Positions 54,932 through 63,274 of a stretch of 64,000 bases of DNA are shown in pieces. Numbering within the stretch: the first letter of the stretch is position 1; each line of letters opens with the position of its first letter. The position numbers and the translations under genes are program-made. Under the pieces are notes generated by a model. That model did not search any database. It had not been told where the DNA came from and saw nothing but the letters and a program-made list of their open reading frames with translations. Source of the stretch: DASSTY01 sp035760645 (GTDB lineage: Bacteria; Gemmatimonadota; Gemmatimonadetes; Gemmatimonadales; GWC2-71-9); the NCBI GenBank assembly GCA_035760645.1, contig DASTSO010000130.1:1-64000 (forward strand), in the 5' to 3' direction.

Positions 54932-55144
54932 ATGGCTCGCATGACCGGTACGGTGAAGTGGTTCAACGACGCGAAGGGCTTCGGCTTCATCACGCCCGAG
55001 AACGGGGAAAAGGACTGCTTCGTCCACCACAGCGCCATCAAGATGGACGGCTTCCGCAGCCTCGCCGAGGGTGAGCGGGTGGAGTTCGACATCGTCCAGG
55101 GCGCCAAGGGCCCCGCGGCCGAGAACGTCACGAAGGCCAAGTAA
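54932..55144 (+). CDS. cold-shock domain protein (CspA family)
   Basis: RNA/single-strand DNA-binding protein of 70 residues, the usual length. RNP1 is KGFGFIT and RNP2 is CFVHHSAI, both in the OB fold (GTVKWFNDAKGFGFI; then VEFDIVQGAKGPAAENVTKA). It acts as an RNA chaperone. GGAG lies 8 bases before the ATG. A long leader with a terminator-like hairpin precedes it, and a perfect 14-base hairpin follows. Confidence 0.96.
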   Translation: MARMTGTVKWFNDAKGFGFITPENGEKDCFVHHSAIKMDGFRSLAEGERVEFDIVQGAKGPAAENVTKAK

Positions 55145-55170
55145 GCGTCCGGCAGCCGAGCCGAACGACA

Positions 55171-55202
55171 GACGGGGCCGCTCCCTGAGGAGCGGCCCCG
55201 TC
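55171..55202. terminator. hairpin terminator after csp (also faces infA)
   Basis: GACGGGGCCGCTCC pairs perfectly with GGAGCGGCCCCGTC around the loop CTGA. The T run after it is short. It stands between the convergent csp and infA genes. Confidence 0.8.
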
Positions 55203-55223
55203 GCTTTGGGCAGCCTGGCAGGC

Positions 55224-55442
55224 CTACTTGTGGCGGTAGATGACCCGGCCCCGGGTGAGATCGTAAGGGGAGAGGACCACGCTGACGCGGTCGCCCTCGA
55301 GCACGCGGATCTTGAACTTGCTCATCTTCCCGGCCGCGTAGGCCAGGACCTCGTGACCGTTCTCGAGCATCACCCGGTAGTTGCGGTCGGGCAGCACCTC
55401 GGTCACGACCCCCTCCATCTCGATACCTTCTTCTTTCGCCAT
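55224..55442 (-). CDS. infA: translation initiation factor IF-1
   Basis: OB-fold protein of 72 residues, the standard length. The sequence MAKEEGIEMEGVVTEVLPDR ... FKIRVLEGDRVSVVLSPYDL ... RGRVIYRHK is unmistakable for IF-1, which binds the 30S A site during initiation. The ATG at 55442 has GGGGGCG upstream. It is separated from the ribosomal-protein cluster in which infA is often found; here it follows an M3 peptidase gene on the same strand. Confidence 0.97.
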   Translation of the reverse strand: MAKEEGIEMEGVVTEVLPDRNYRVMLENGHEVLAYAAGKMSKFKIRVLEGDRVSVVLSPYDLTRGRVIYRHK

Positions 55443-55567
55443 CCAGTCGCCCCCAAGTGGGTCCATGGTGGTCGGCCGGGACGCCCTGCCCCGGCCGACG
55501 AAATCCGCGCGCGTGGCAATCTGCCCTGCGGAGGCCCGACTGGCAAGGTACGCGCCCTGCCGGCCGC

Positions 55568-57331
55568 TCAGTCGGGCTGCGGGATGCGCGGCGCGGCCGG
55601 CGGGGGCTCGTCGCCCTGGAGCCCGCCCGGGAGCCGGGCCCAGAGCTGCTCGATGTGCTCCATGACGAGAGCCACCAGCGGCCCGATGTCGCGCGCATCG
55701 AAGGTGAGCTTGGCGCCCGCCGCCCGGAAGATCTCCGGCAGCGGCACCGTCGCCCCGAGCGCGAGCGCCTCGCGGTAGCGCGCCACGGCGCCCGCGGGGT
55801 CGGTGAGACTGTTCCGCCACACCTGCAGCGCCCCGATCTGGGCGATGCCGTACTCGATGTAGTAGAACGGGTAGAGGAAGATGTGGAGCTGGCGGTACCA
55901 GCGCGCCACCCGCTCGCGGTCGAGCCCGGTCCAGTCCACCCCGCGCTCGAAGTCGCGCCGGATCCGGAGCCACGCCGCGTCGCGCGCGGCACGGTCGCCG
56001 CCCTCGCCGCTGGTGTAGATCCAGGTCTGGAACGCGTCCACCGACGCGATGTGCGAGAGGCTCGAGAGGATGTCCTCGAAGTGCTCGAGCCGGGCCCGCA
56101 GCAGGTCCCCCTCGCTGAACATCCCGCCCGCCTGCGCGAGATGCGGCGCGGCGAGGAGCTCCATCGACATCGACGCGAGCTCGGCCGCCTCGGAGCCGGG
56201 ATGCCGCTGCCAGATGAGCGGCTGCGCGTGCGCGGCGAAGGTGTGGAAGGCGTGCCCCGCCTCGTGCAGCAGCGTGTTCACGTCGTCCACGATCCCGACG
56301 GCGTTCATGAAGATGAAGGGCCGGCCGCGATGATGCAGGGTGTCGCAGTAGCCGCCCGGCGCCTTCCCCTTGCGGCTGTCGAGGTCGAGCAGCCGCTCGT
56401 CCACCATCGTGCGGAACGCGCGCCCGAGCGCGGGGTCCACCCGCTCGAAGACGCCCAGCGCCTTCTCGCCGAGCTCGCGGCCGTGCTGGAAGGGGCGCAG
56501 CACGCCGGTGCCATAGGGGTCCACCTGCAGGTCCCAGGGACGCAGGATGTCGAGATCGAGCCGCGTGCGCCGGTGCGCGAGCACCCGCTCGAGCGCCGGT
56601 GTCACGACCGTCTTCACGGCCTCGTGGAAGCGCTCGACGTCCGCCGGGGTGTAGTCGAAGCGGTACTTCGCCGGGAAGACGTAGTCGCGGAAATTCGCGA
56701 AGCCGGCGTGCCGCGCGGCCCGCTGGCGCAGAGCGTACATCCGGTCGAAGAGCCCGGCCAGCTCGTCCTGGTGCGCGAGGTAGGGCTCGTTGATCGCGTG
56801 GAAGGCGTGCTCGCGGATGGCGCGGTCGGGGCTCTTGAGGAAGGGCGCGAGCTGCGGCACCGGCCGCTCCTCGCCCTCCCAGAAGACGGTCATCGCGCCG
56901 GTGATGCGCTGGTATCTCGCGCCGAGCTCCTCGAGCTCGGCGAAGATCGGCACGTTCGCCTCGCGGAAGATCGCGATCGAGGTGCGGAAGCGCTCGAGCA
57001 TGGTGCGGAGCTCGGGCCGCTCGAACCCGCTCTCCACCAGCCGCCGCGCGAGCGCGACGCTGCGCTCCTCGACCTTCGGCATGATCTCGGTCGAGAAGCG
57101 CAGGTGCGCCGCCTCCTTCGCCAGGTCGCCCGTGTCGCAGGTATAGGCGATCATCGCCAGCGAGGCCGCCTCGGTCAGCAGCTCCTCGAGCCGGGACCAG
57201 TCGCGGAGCCACCCCTCCGCCGTCTCCGCCGTCAGGGGCCGCTCGGCGAGCTCGTCGTAGTAGGGCGCCACGTCCTCCCACGCCGCCGTGGCGAACGCAT
57301 CGGGCGACGAGGGCAACACCGAAGCCGTCAC
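55568..57331 (-). CDS. M3-family oligoendopeptidase (PepF-like)
   Basis: Cytoplasmic zinc oligopeptidase of 587 residues. The zinc motif is H356EAGH360 in VNTLLHEAGHAFHTFAA, and the downstream MSMELLAAPHL supplies the third ligand Glu; YRFDYTPADVERFHEAVK and the C-terminal FLYPFYYIEYGIAQIGALQV are PepF/M3B features. It degrades short peptides released by other proteases. GTG at 57331 is chosen as start because AGGAG lies 5 bases upstream of it; an in-frame GTG at 57364 would extend it by 11 residues. Confidence 0.92.
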   Translation of the reverse strand: MTASVLPSSPDAFATAAWEDVAPYYDELAERPLTAETAEGWLRDWSRLEELLTEAASLAMIAYTCDTGDLAKEAAHLRFSTEIMPKVEERSVALARRLVESGFERPELRTMLERFRTSIAIFREANVPIFAELEELGARYQRITGAMTVFWEGEERPVPQLAPFLKSPDRAIREHAFHAINEPYLAHQDELAGLFDRMYALRQRAARHAGFANFRDYVFPAKYRFDYTPADVERFHEAVKTVVTPALERVLAHRRTRLDLDILRPWDLQVDPYGTGVLRPFQHGRELGEKALGVFERVDPALGRAFRTMVDERLLDLDSRKGKAPGGYCDTLHHRGRPFIFMNAVGIVDDVNTLLHEAGHAFHTFAAHAQPLIWQRHPGSEAAELASMSMELLAAPHLAQAGGMFSEGDLLRARLEHFEDILSSLSHIASVDAFQTWIYTSGEGGDRAARDAAWLRIRRDFERGVDWTGLDRERVARWYRQLHIFLYPFYYIEYGIAQIGALQVWRNSLTDPAGAVARYREALALGATVPLPEIFRAAGAKLTFDARDIGPLVALVMEHIEQLWARLPGGLQGDEPPPAAPRIPQPD

Positions 57332-57394
57332 AACCACTCCTGGTGCATCTGGTGCATCGTGCACCGGTTCACGAAGGCCACCACGTCCGGTCGC

Positions 57395-58801
57395 TCACAG
57401 GCCGGGCGGACGGCGGCGATGGAAGTCGGTCTGCGCCTGGAAGCGCATGCCGATGGCGAGCAGCGGGCCCTCGCCCAGCGCGCGGCCGGTGAGCTGCAGA
57501 CTGGTCGGCAGCCCCTCCTCGCCGAAGCCGTTGGGGAGAAAGAGCCCCGGCGCGCCGGCCAGGTTGGCCGCCCCGCCGATGCTCGCGCCGCCCGGATACT
57601 CGGGATAGACCCGGTCGAACGGCACGTCCGCGGGCCACGCCACCGTCGGCAGCGTGGGGCCCACGATCCCATCAAACTGGCGGAGGACGCCGTCGAGGGC
57701 CAGCGCCGCGGGCCGCCGGGCGCGCATGGCGCGCAGATAGTCCTTCGCGAGCAGCACCTGCCCCGAATACCCGCCGAGCCGGTCCTCGGGCGCCGTGAGC
57801 TCGGCCACCCGCCCGCTCGCCACGAGATCCTCGAAGGCGCTCGCCCCCTCGGCGTCGATGATCGTCCCCGCGAGGGCATCGTAAGGATAGTCGGGGAGGG
57901 TGACGTCCTCCACGAGCTCGCAAAAGCCGCGCAGCACCGCGAGCGAGTGCTCGAAGCTGGCGAGCACGCCCGGCTGGAGCCGCTCGCGCGCGCCGGCCAG
58001 GATGCCGAGCCGGAAGCGGCGACCCGCCGGCGGCCGCTGCGGCGGGGCGAAGCGGTGCGGGAGCGCGGTCGGGTCGCGCGGGTCGGGCCCGGCGATCGCC
58101 TGGAGCACGGTGGCGCAGTCGGCCGCCGTGCGCGCGAGCGGACCCAGCTTGTCCATCGTCCAGCTCAGCGCCATCGCGCCGTGGCGGCTGACGCGCCCGT
58201 ACGTGGGCCGCAGCCCGGTCACGCCGCAGAAGGCCGCCGGGAACTGGATCGAGCCCCACGTCTCCGAGCCGATCGCGAAGGGGACGAGCCCCGCCGCGAC
58301 CGCCGCGCCCGAGCCGCTGGAGGAGCCGCCCGACCAGCGGTCGCGGGCCGCGGCCCAGGGGGTGAGCCCGGGGCCGGTGAAGCTCGCATTCGGCTGGTTG
58401 TAGCCCATCCCGCCGGCGAGCTCCACCATGGCGAGCTTGGCGCAGAGCACGGCGCCCGCGGCGCGGAGCCGGGTGACGACGGTGGCATCCTCGTCGAAGA
58501 CCTGCTCGCGGAACGGCGCCGCCCCCCAGGTGGTCGGCGCCCCGACCGCGGCAACGAGGTCCTTCGCGCCGTAGGGAATGCCGTGGAGCGGACCGCGCAG
58601 CTTCCCCGCCGCGAGCTCCGCGTCGCGCTCGCGCGCCTCGGCGAGCGCGCGCTCGCGCAGCACGGTGACGACGGCGTTGAATGCGGGGCCGAGCCGCTCG
58701 AGGCGATCGAGGAAGAAACCGACGAGCTCGACGGACGACGTTCGGCGGGCCCGGAGCATGGCGCCGAGCTCGGCGACACTGAGAAAGGCGAAATCGGTCA
58801 T
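57395..58801 (-). CDS. amidase signature family enzyme
   Basis: Amidohydrolase of 468 residues with the Ser-cisSer-Lys triad: Lys80 in GIPYGAKDL, the Ser cluster in RWSGGSSSGSGAAVAAG, and the nucleophile Ser184 in SETWGSIQFPAAFCGVTG. The last about 120 residues are the usual variable part. Substrate could be an amide or peptide-derived compound. GatA is unlikely without GatB/C neighbours. It shares one base with the stop of the small Tat protein gene upstream (TGATG), so they are co-translated. Confidence 0.9.
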   Translation of the reverse strand: MTDFAFLSVAELGAMLRARRTSSVELVGFFLDRLERLGPAFNAVVTVLRERALAEARERDAELAAGKLRGPLHGIPYGAKDLVAAVGAPTTWGAAPFREQVFDEDATVVTRLRAAGAVLCAKLAMVELAGGMGYNQPNASFTGPGLTPWAAARDRWSGGSSSGSGAAVAAGLVPFAIGSETWGSIQFPAAFCGVTGLRPTYGRVSRHGAMALSWTMDKLGPLARTAADCATVLQAIAGPDPRDPTALPHRFAPPQRPPAGRRFRLGILAGARERLQPGVLASFEHSLAVLRGFCELVEDVTLPDYPYDALAGTIIDAEGASAFEDLVASGRVAELTAPEDRLGGYSGQVLLAKDYLRAMRARRPAALALDGVLRQFDGIVGPTLPTVAWPADVPFDRVYPEYPGGASIGGAANLAGAPGLFLPNGFGEEGLPTSLQLTGRALGEGPLLAIGMRFQAQTDFHRRRPPGL

Positions 58802-59130
58802 CAGGGCTCGAGCATCGCGATGCCGAGAGGCTCGTCGCCGTTCGTGAGGGGGAGGCGCCGCACCTGCTCGGCGCGGCGGAGGTTGGCTTCGATGGCCGCG
58901 GCGACCGTCGCCAGATCGGCGGCCGAGAGACGCTCGCCGTAGGTGGCGCGCACCGCGTCGGTGAGCGCGCGGGCGAGCGCCGAGGGGTCGGCGACCGGGC
59001 GCGCGGCGTCGGGGCCGTCGCGGCGCACGGGACGGCCGCCGAGCGCGGGCAGGCCGCGGCCGATGAACGGCAGGACCGCCGCCGCGGCGATCGCCTCGGT
59101 GAACTCGCGGCGCGAATAGCTGGTGCTCAT
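58801..59130 (-). CDS. small putative Tat-exported protein coupled to the amidase
   Basis: Protein of 109 residues. It starts MSTSYSRREFTEAIAAAAVL, where SRREF followed by a hydrophobic stretch resembles a twin-arginine signal. The rest is helical (ALARALTDAVRATYGERLSA, AADLATVAAAIEANLRRAEQ), with no Cys or catalytic motif. I do not recognise a family. Its stop overlaps the amidase ATG by one base, and it begins 10 bases after the DUF2339 gene. The amidase itself shows no signal, so a joint complex exported by one partner's Tat signal is possible but unproven. Confidence 0.7.
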   Translation of the reverse strand: MSTSYSRREFTEAIAAAAVLPFIGRGLPALGGRPVRRDGPDAARPVADPSALARALTDAVRATYGERLSAADLATVAAAIEANLRRAEQVRRLPLTNGDEPLGIAMLEP

Positions 59131-59140
59131 GGCCCCCTCC

Positions 59141-61099
59141 TCATGACCGCTCCGGCGTGAGCCCGTCCGGCGCGGGCGGCTGCAGCCGCGCGCGGCGGTG
59201 GTAGAGGTACGCGAGCGCGAGGAAGACGACGCCCAGGATCAGCACCGACGCGATCCGGTAGAGCGCGTCGAGCGAGGCGAGGTCGTGGAAGACCACCTTC
59301 GCCGCGGCGAGCGCCGCGACGCCGAGCCCAGCGCGCCGCACCGTGGGCAGATCGCGGCCGAAGCCCAGCACGACGAGCAGCGCGGCGAAGAGGAGCCACC
59401 ACGCGCTGATCGAGAGCCCCGCCTGGAGCGCCACCTCACCCGCCGGGCCCGCCAGCGCGAGCTGCGCGAAGTGCCGGGAGAGCTCGGCGGTGACGCCGGC
59501 GAAGACGATGAGCCCGGTGAACGACCAGAGCCCGCCGCGGACCAGACGGTCCACGTCGGGGCGGGCCTCGTCGCGCCAGAGCCACCGCGCCAGCAGCGCG
59601 GCGACCCCCGCCGTCGCCCAGAGCACGAGCGCCCAGTCGCCGGTGAACGCGGGCTCGGCGAGGGGCCGACGCATCGCGTCCACCCCGTAGAGGTGGAGAC
59701 AGGCGGCCGCGAAGGTGCCGAGCGCGAGATAGCGCCGCCCGAGCGCCGCCCACGCGAGCGTGACGGCGAGGAGCGCCGCCGTAGCGGCGAGTCCCGGCCA
59801 CTGCGCCCATGCCGCCACGACGAGCGCCGCCGCGGCGACGAGGGAGAACACCGGGCGCGGCCGGAGCTGGCCCGCGACGAAATAGGGGAGTGCCACGAGC
59901 GCCGGCGCGACCCCCGCGTGCGCATCGAACCAGGCCGGCGCCTGCCGCCGGACCGCCCAGGCGAGCATGAACGGCGTCGCGAAGAAGTAGAGCGCCTCGC
60001 CGAGCACGTCCTCCGCCCGCATCTCCGGCGTTCCGCGCGCCGGCTCGCTCCCCGGCGCCCCGCGCAGCGGCCACCAGGGCCCCGCCACCCGCAGCGCGTG
60101 GCGCCAGACCGGCACCGCGAGCGCCGCGGCGGCGAGGAGCAGCAGCCACTCGGGCTCGAGCCGCTCGCTCGCGGCGCCGACGAGCCCCCAGCCGCCCCAG
60201 AAGGCGAGGAAGCGCGTCTCCCACCACCCCGCGGCAAGGCCGAGCGCCAGGCCCGCCGTGCCGGCGACGGTGCCGTAGGCGAGGAGCGCGATCGCGTTCG
60301 CGTCGTCGGCGCTGCCGAAGAAGGCGAGGACGAAGACGCTCGCGGCGACGACGAGCGTGGCGACGCGCCAGCGCTTCCGCGCGGCGACGGTGCCGAGTCC
60401 CGCGCCCATGCAGGCGAGGTAGAGGAGGAGGACGTCGCCGTGCCCGCGACCGGTGCCGAGGAGCACGGGGGCGATGAGCGCGCCGAAGGCGGCGGTGGCG
60501 CCCAGCGCCTCGACGTCGATCGCCCAGGCGATGGCGGCGAGCGAGAGGGAGACGAGCGCGAGGCCCGCGATCCCGGGCGCGGGCGGCAGCAGGGTGTAGA
60601 GGCGGCACGCCGCCCACACCGAGAGATACATGATCGCCGCGCCGCCGCCGATGAGCGACGCGCCATAGACCCGGTAGCGCGGGTGCAGCCGCCAGCCGAG
60701 CGCCCCGACCGCGGCGCCCGCGACCACGCCGCCCACGCAGCGCATGAGCGGCGAGATCCACTCGCGCTCGAACGAGAGCTTGAGCAGGTAGCCCATCGCG
60801 ACGACGAGCGCGCCGACGCCGATGGCGAGCAGGAACCTCTGCCCGAGCCACTCCTCGGTCCCGAGCCGCTCGGCGAGCGCGCGGGCGTCCGGCAGCCCGC
60901 GGCGACGCGTCGCCGCGGGCGGCGGCGGCGCGGGCCGCGGCAGCGGGCTCGGCGGCAGCGGGCTCGGCGGCGGCGGCGGTCGGACGGCGGCCGCAGCCGG
61001 CGCGGAGCCGGCGGGGCGCTGCGCGGCGAGCTCGCGCACGAGGCGCTCGAGCACGGCGAGACGCTGCTCGATCCGGTCGAGCCGTTCGTCTGGGCTCAT
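59141..61099 (-). CDS. DUF2339 polytopic membrane protein
   Basis: Membrane protein of 652 residues with around 20 hydrophobic segments, matching DUF2339. The N-terminus contains a short coiled helix (DERLDRIEQRLAVLERLVRE), then a Pro-rich linker of about 35 residues, and LGTEEWLGQRFLLAIGVGAL opens the membrane part. The function of the family is not established. The ATG at 61099 is chosen because it begins the coiled helix. It heads a minus-strand run that continues into the small Tat protein, amidase and M3 peptidase. Confidence 0.85.
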   Translation of the reverse strand: MSPDERLDRIEQRLAVLERLVRELAAQRPAGSAPAAAAVRPPPPPSPLPPSPLPRPAPPPPAATRRRGLPDARALAERLGTEEWLGQRFLLAIGVGALVVAMGYLLKLSFEREWISPLMRCVGGVVAGAAVGALGWRLHPRYRVYGASLIGGGAAIMYLSVWAACRLYTLLPPAPGIAGLALVSLSLAAIAWAIDVEALGATAAFGALIAPVLLGTGRGHGDVLLLYLACMGAGLGTVAARKRWRVATLVVAASVFVLAFFGSADDANAIALLAYGTVAGTAGLALGLAAGWWETRFLAFWGGWGLVGAASERLEPEWLLLLAAAALAVPVWRHALRVAGPWWPLRGAPGSEPARGTPEMRAEDVLGEALYFFATPFMLAWAVRRQAPAWFDAHAGVAPALVALPYFVAGQLRPRPVFSLVAAAALVVAAWAQWPGLAATAALLAVTLAWAALGRRYLALGTFAAACLHLYGVDAMRRPLAEPAFTGDWALVLWATAGVAALLARWLWRDEARPDVDRLVRGGLWSFTGLIVFAGVTAELSRHFAQLALAGPAGEVALQAGLSISAWWLLFAALLVVLGFGRDLPTVRRAGLGVAALAAAKVVFHDLASLDALYRIASVLILGVVFLALAYLYHRRARLQPPAPDGLTPERS

Positions 61100-61299
61100 G
61101 CGGTCCTGTGGGTCATGGTCGGGGGTGGGGACATGGCGGTCACGGCACGGCATGTCCACTCGAAATGTGCGGGCGCGGGGCAGTCGCCGCCACCCGTCCG
61201 CGAGCGCGACCAGTCGGGATCAACGCGACGGCACCGCGGCGCATAGACATCCACAGGTGACAGTACGACGGCAGTACCCGACAGTCCGAGGAGGTCCCC

Positions 61300-61761
61300 A
61301 TGCGCATCCAACCGCACCGCCCCACCCTGCCCCGCCTCGCCGGGGCGGCGCTCATGCTGCTGCTCCCGCTCTTCCCGGTGCTTCTCCGCGCCCAGACGGC
61401 GCCCGCCCGGCCCGCGAAGCCCGCCCCGCCCGTGGTCCTGGAGCACACCTTCAACCAGCACGTGGACGACCGGGTCCGCATCCACCTCGACAGTAACACC
61501 ACCTACCGGCTCGAGGTGGACGACGCGCGCGCCCGGCTGCGGATCACGCCCGTGAGCCCCGGCCTCGAGCCGCCGCTCGTGATGCCGCTCCTCCCGGGGC
61601 GAGGGGTCTCCGGGACCCGGCTCTACACCATCCAGACCCGCGACGCCGGCGAGTACGAGGTGCGGGTCACCGGCGGCGACCCCGCGCGCCCGGTGCCCGT
61701 GACGTTGTCCGTGGCACCGTCACCGCTGGTGAAGCCGAAGACGACGGCGCGGGCGAAGTGA
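61300..61761 (+). CDS. exported hypothetical protein
   Basis: Protein of 153 residues with a signal peptide (RLAGAALMLLLPLFPVLLRA, ending AQ). The mature part is beta-rich: LEHTFNQHVDDRVRIHLDSN, TTYRLEVDDARARLRITPV and TRDAGEYEVRVTGGDPARPV, resembling small immunoglobulin-like or jelly-roll modules. An excellent Shine-Dalgarno GAGGAGG lies 5 bases before the ATG. It is flanked by divergent and convergent genes, so it is monocistronic. The 200 bases upstream hold no recognised promoter. Family unknown. Confidence 0.75.
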   Translation: MRIQPHRPTLPRLAGAALMLLLPLFPVLLRAQTAPARPAKPAPPVVLEHTFNQHVDDRVRIHLDSNTTYRLEVDDARARLRITPVSPGLEPPLVMPLLPGRGVSGTRLYTIQTRDAGEYEVRVTGGDPARPVPVTLSVAPSPLVKPKTTARAK

Positions 61762-61775
61762 GGGGGTAAGGCCGA

Positions 61776-61923
61776 GTCGTTGCGAGGGGGCGTGAGCCCC
61801 CGAAGCAATCTCCCGCCACGCGAGCGGAGCCCACGGCGGACCGTCTGTGCACGGCGCTCCGTGGACTCCGGTGTGTTTCCTGGGGGATTGCCACGCCCGC
61901 TGCGCGGGCTCGCAATGACGGTG
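61776..61923. repeat. pair of inverted REP-like repeats (TTGCGAG ... GCAATC)
   Basis: Copy 1 (61776-61813) reads GTCGTTGCGAG, a GGGGGC/GCCCCC hairpin, then GAAGCAATCTCC. Copy 2 (61881-61923) is the inverted form: GGGGGATTGCCACG, a GCCCGC/GCGGGC hairpin, then CTCGCAATGACGG. Each forms its own stem, and the two copies can also pair with each other across about 70 bases (GGAGCCCACGG ... CCGTGGACTCC). This resembles REP/BIME elements spread by RAYT transposases. No transposase gene is in the window. Confidence 0.7.
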
Positions 61924-61965
61924 GGAGGCGTACTACCACCGGTCGCACTCGGCTCCCGTTCCCCC

Positions 61966-63246
61966 TCACCCCGCCTCCCCGATCCGCCCCATCCGCCGCA
62001 GCGCCGGCACCCGCCACGCCGTGGCGGCCACGACAGCGAGGGTGAGCATCCCGCCGATCACGACCGCGGGCACGGTGCCGAGCAGCCGCGCGGCGACGCC
62101 CGATTCGAAGGCGCCGATCTCGTTCGAGCTGCCGATGAAGATGCTGTTGACCGCCGAGACGCGGCCCAGGAGGGACTCCGGGGTGACGACCTGGATGAGC
62201 GTCGAGCGGATCACGACGCTCACCTGGTCCACCATGCCGCTCGCGGCGAGGAGCGCCAGCGAGAGGAGGAAGGAGCGCGAGAGCCCGAAGCCGATGATGC
62301 ACGCGCCGAACGCCGCGACCGCCCAGAGCATCGCCCGCCCGGCGCGGTGCATCGGGGCGCGGTGGGCGAGGACGACCGACATGAGCACCGCCCCCACCGC
62401 CGGCGCCGCCCGGAGCGCGCCGAGCCCCTGGGGGCCCACGTGCAGGATCGCATCGGCGAAGATCGGCAGGAGCGCCACCGCGCCGCCGAAGAGCACGGCG
62501 AAGAGATCCACCGTCAGCGCGCCGAGGATCACCGGCGTGCCGAAGACGAACCGGAGCCCGGTAGCGATGCTCTCCCGGAGCGACTCGCGCGCTTCGGGCG
62601 GCGGCGCGGGGCGACCCGCGTAGCGGATCGCGGCGAGGGCGGCGAGGGCGGCGAGCACGAGCCCGCCCGCGACGCCGTAGGCCGCGCCGGCGCTGGTCCA
62701 GCCGTAAAGGAGCCCGCCCAGCGCGGGCCCCGCCACCGCCGCGAACTGCCACGCCGAGCTGCGCCAGGCGACGGCATTGGGATAGAGGGGGCGCGGCACC
62801 AGCTCGGCGCCGAGCCCGGTGTTGACCGGGCCCAGGAAGCTGCGCGCGACTCCGCTCGCCGCGATGACGAGATAGACGATCCAGACCCGCCGCGGCGTGA
62901 GGAGGCCCGGCACCTCGGAAAAGGTGAGAAACGCCGCGGAGCAGAGGACGAGCACGCCGAGGCTCGCGAGCCCCACCGTGCGGCGGTTCCGCCGGTCGGC
63001 GACGTGGCCCGCGAAGAGCGCCACCGTGATGAACGGCAGCGCCTCGGCGAGCCCGATGAACCCGAGCGCGAGCGGGTCCTTCGTGAGCGCGTAGAGCTGC
63101 CAGCCGATCACCACCTCCTGCACCTGCGTGCCCATCGTGTAGGCGAGGACGCTCAGGATCAGGAGCCGGAAGTCGCGCAGCCGGAGCGAGGCGTACGGGT
63201 CGTGCCGCGCGGGCTCCGGCGGCAGGGTTGCCGGGGCCGCGCTCAT
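61966..63246 (-). CDS. MFS transporter (EntS/MFS_3-like)
   Basis: Membrane protein of 426 residues with 12 predicted transmembrane segments. Major facilitator features are the loop FAGHVADRRNRRTVGLASL between TM2 and TM3 and LGRVSAVNSIFIGSSNEIGA in the C-half. The ATPITLE-type N-terminal region PYASLRLRDFRLLILSVLAY resembles the EntS and macrolide/siderophore exporter branch. The transported compound is unknown. A second MFS gene lies 28 bases upstream. Confidence 0.87.
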   Translation of the reverse strand: MSAAPATLPPEPARHDPYASLRLRDFRLLILSVLAYTMGTQVQEVVIGWQLYALTKDPLALGFIGLAEALPFITVALFAGHVADRRNRRTVGLASLGVLVLCSAAFLTFSEVPGLLTPRRVWIVYLVIAASGVARSFLGPVNTGLGAELVPRPLYPNAVAWRSSAWQFAAVAGPALGGLLYGWTSAGAAYGVAGGLVLAALAALAAIRYAGRPAPPPEARESLRESIATGLRFVFGTPVILGALTVDLFAVLFGGAVALLPIFADAILHVGPQGLGALRAAPAVGAVLMSVVLAHRAPMHRAGRAMLWAVAAFGACIIGFGLSRSFLLSLALLAASGMVDQVSVVIRSTLIQVVTPESLLGRVSAVNSIFIGSSNEIGAFESGVAARLLGTVPAVVIGGMLTLAVVAATAWRVPALRRMGRIGEAG

Positions 63247-63274
63247 GCCGCGGCCCTCGTGTGCTCGACCGCCC

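Noticed and set aside
54822..54944. 40-codon frame overlapping the csp start as a leader peptide
   Set aside because: No ribosome site before its ATG (TTTTTC), and composition is like shadow frames elsewhere.
57364..57364. GTG at 57364 as start of the M3 peptidase
   Set aside because: The GTG at 57331 has AGGAG at 5-base spacing; the upstream GTG has none.
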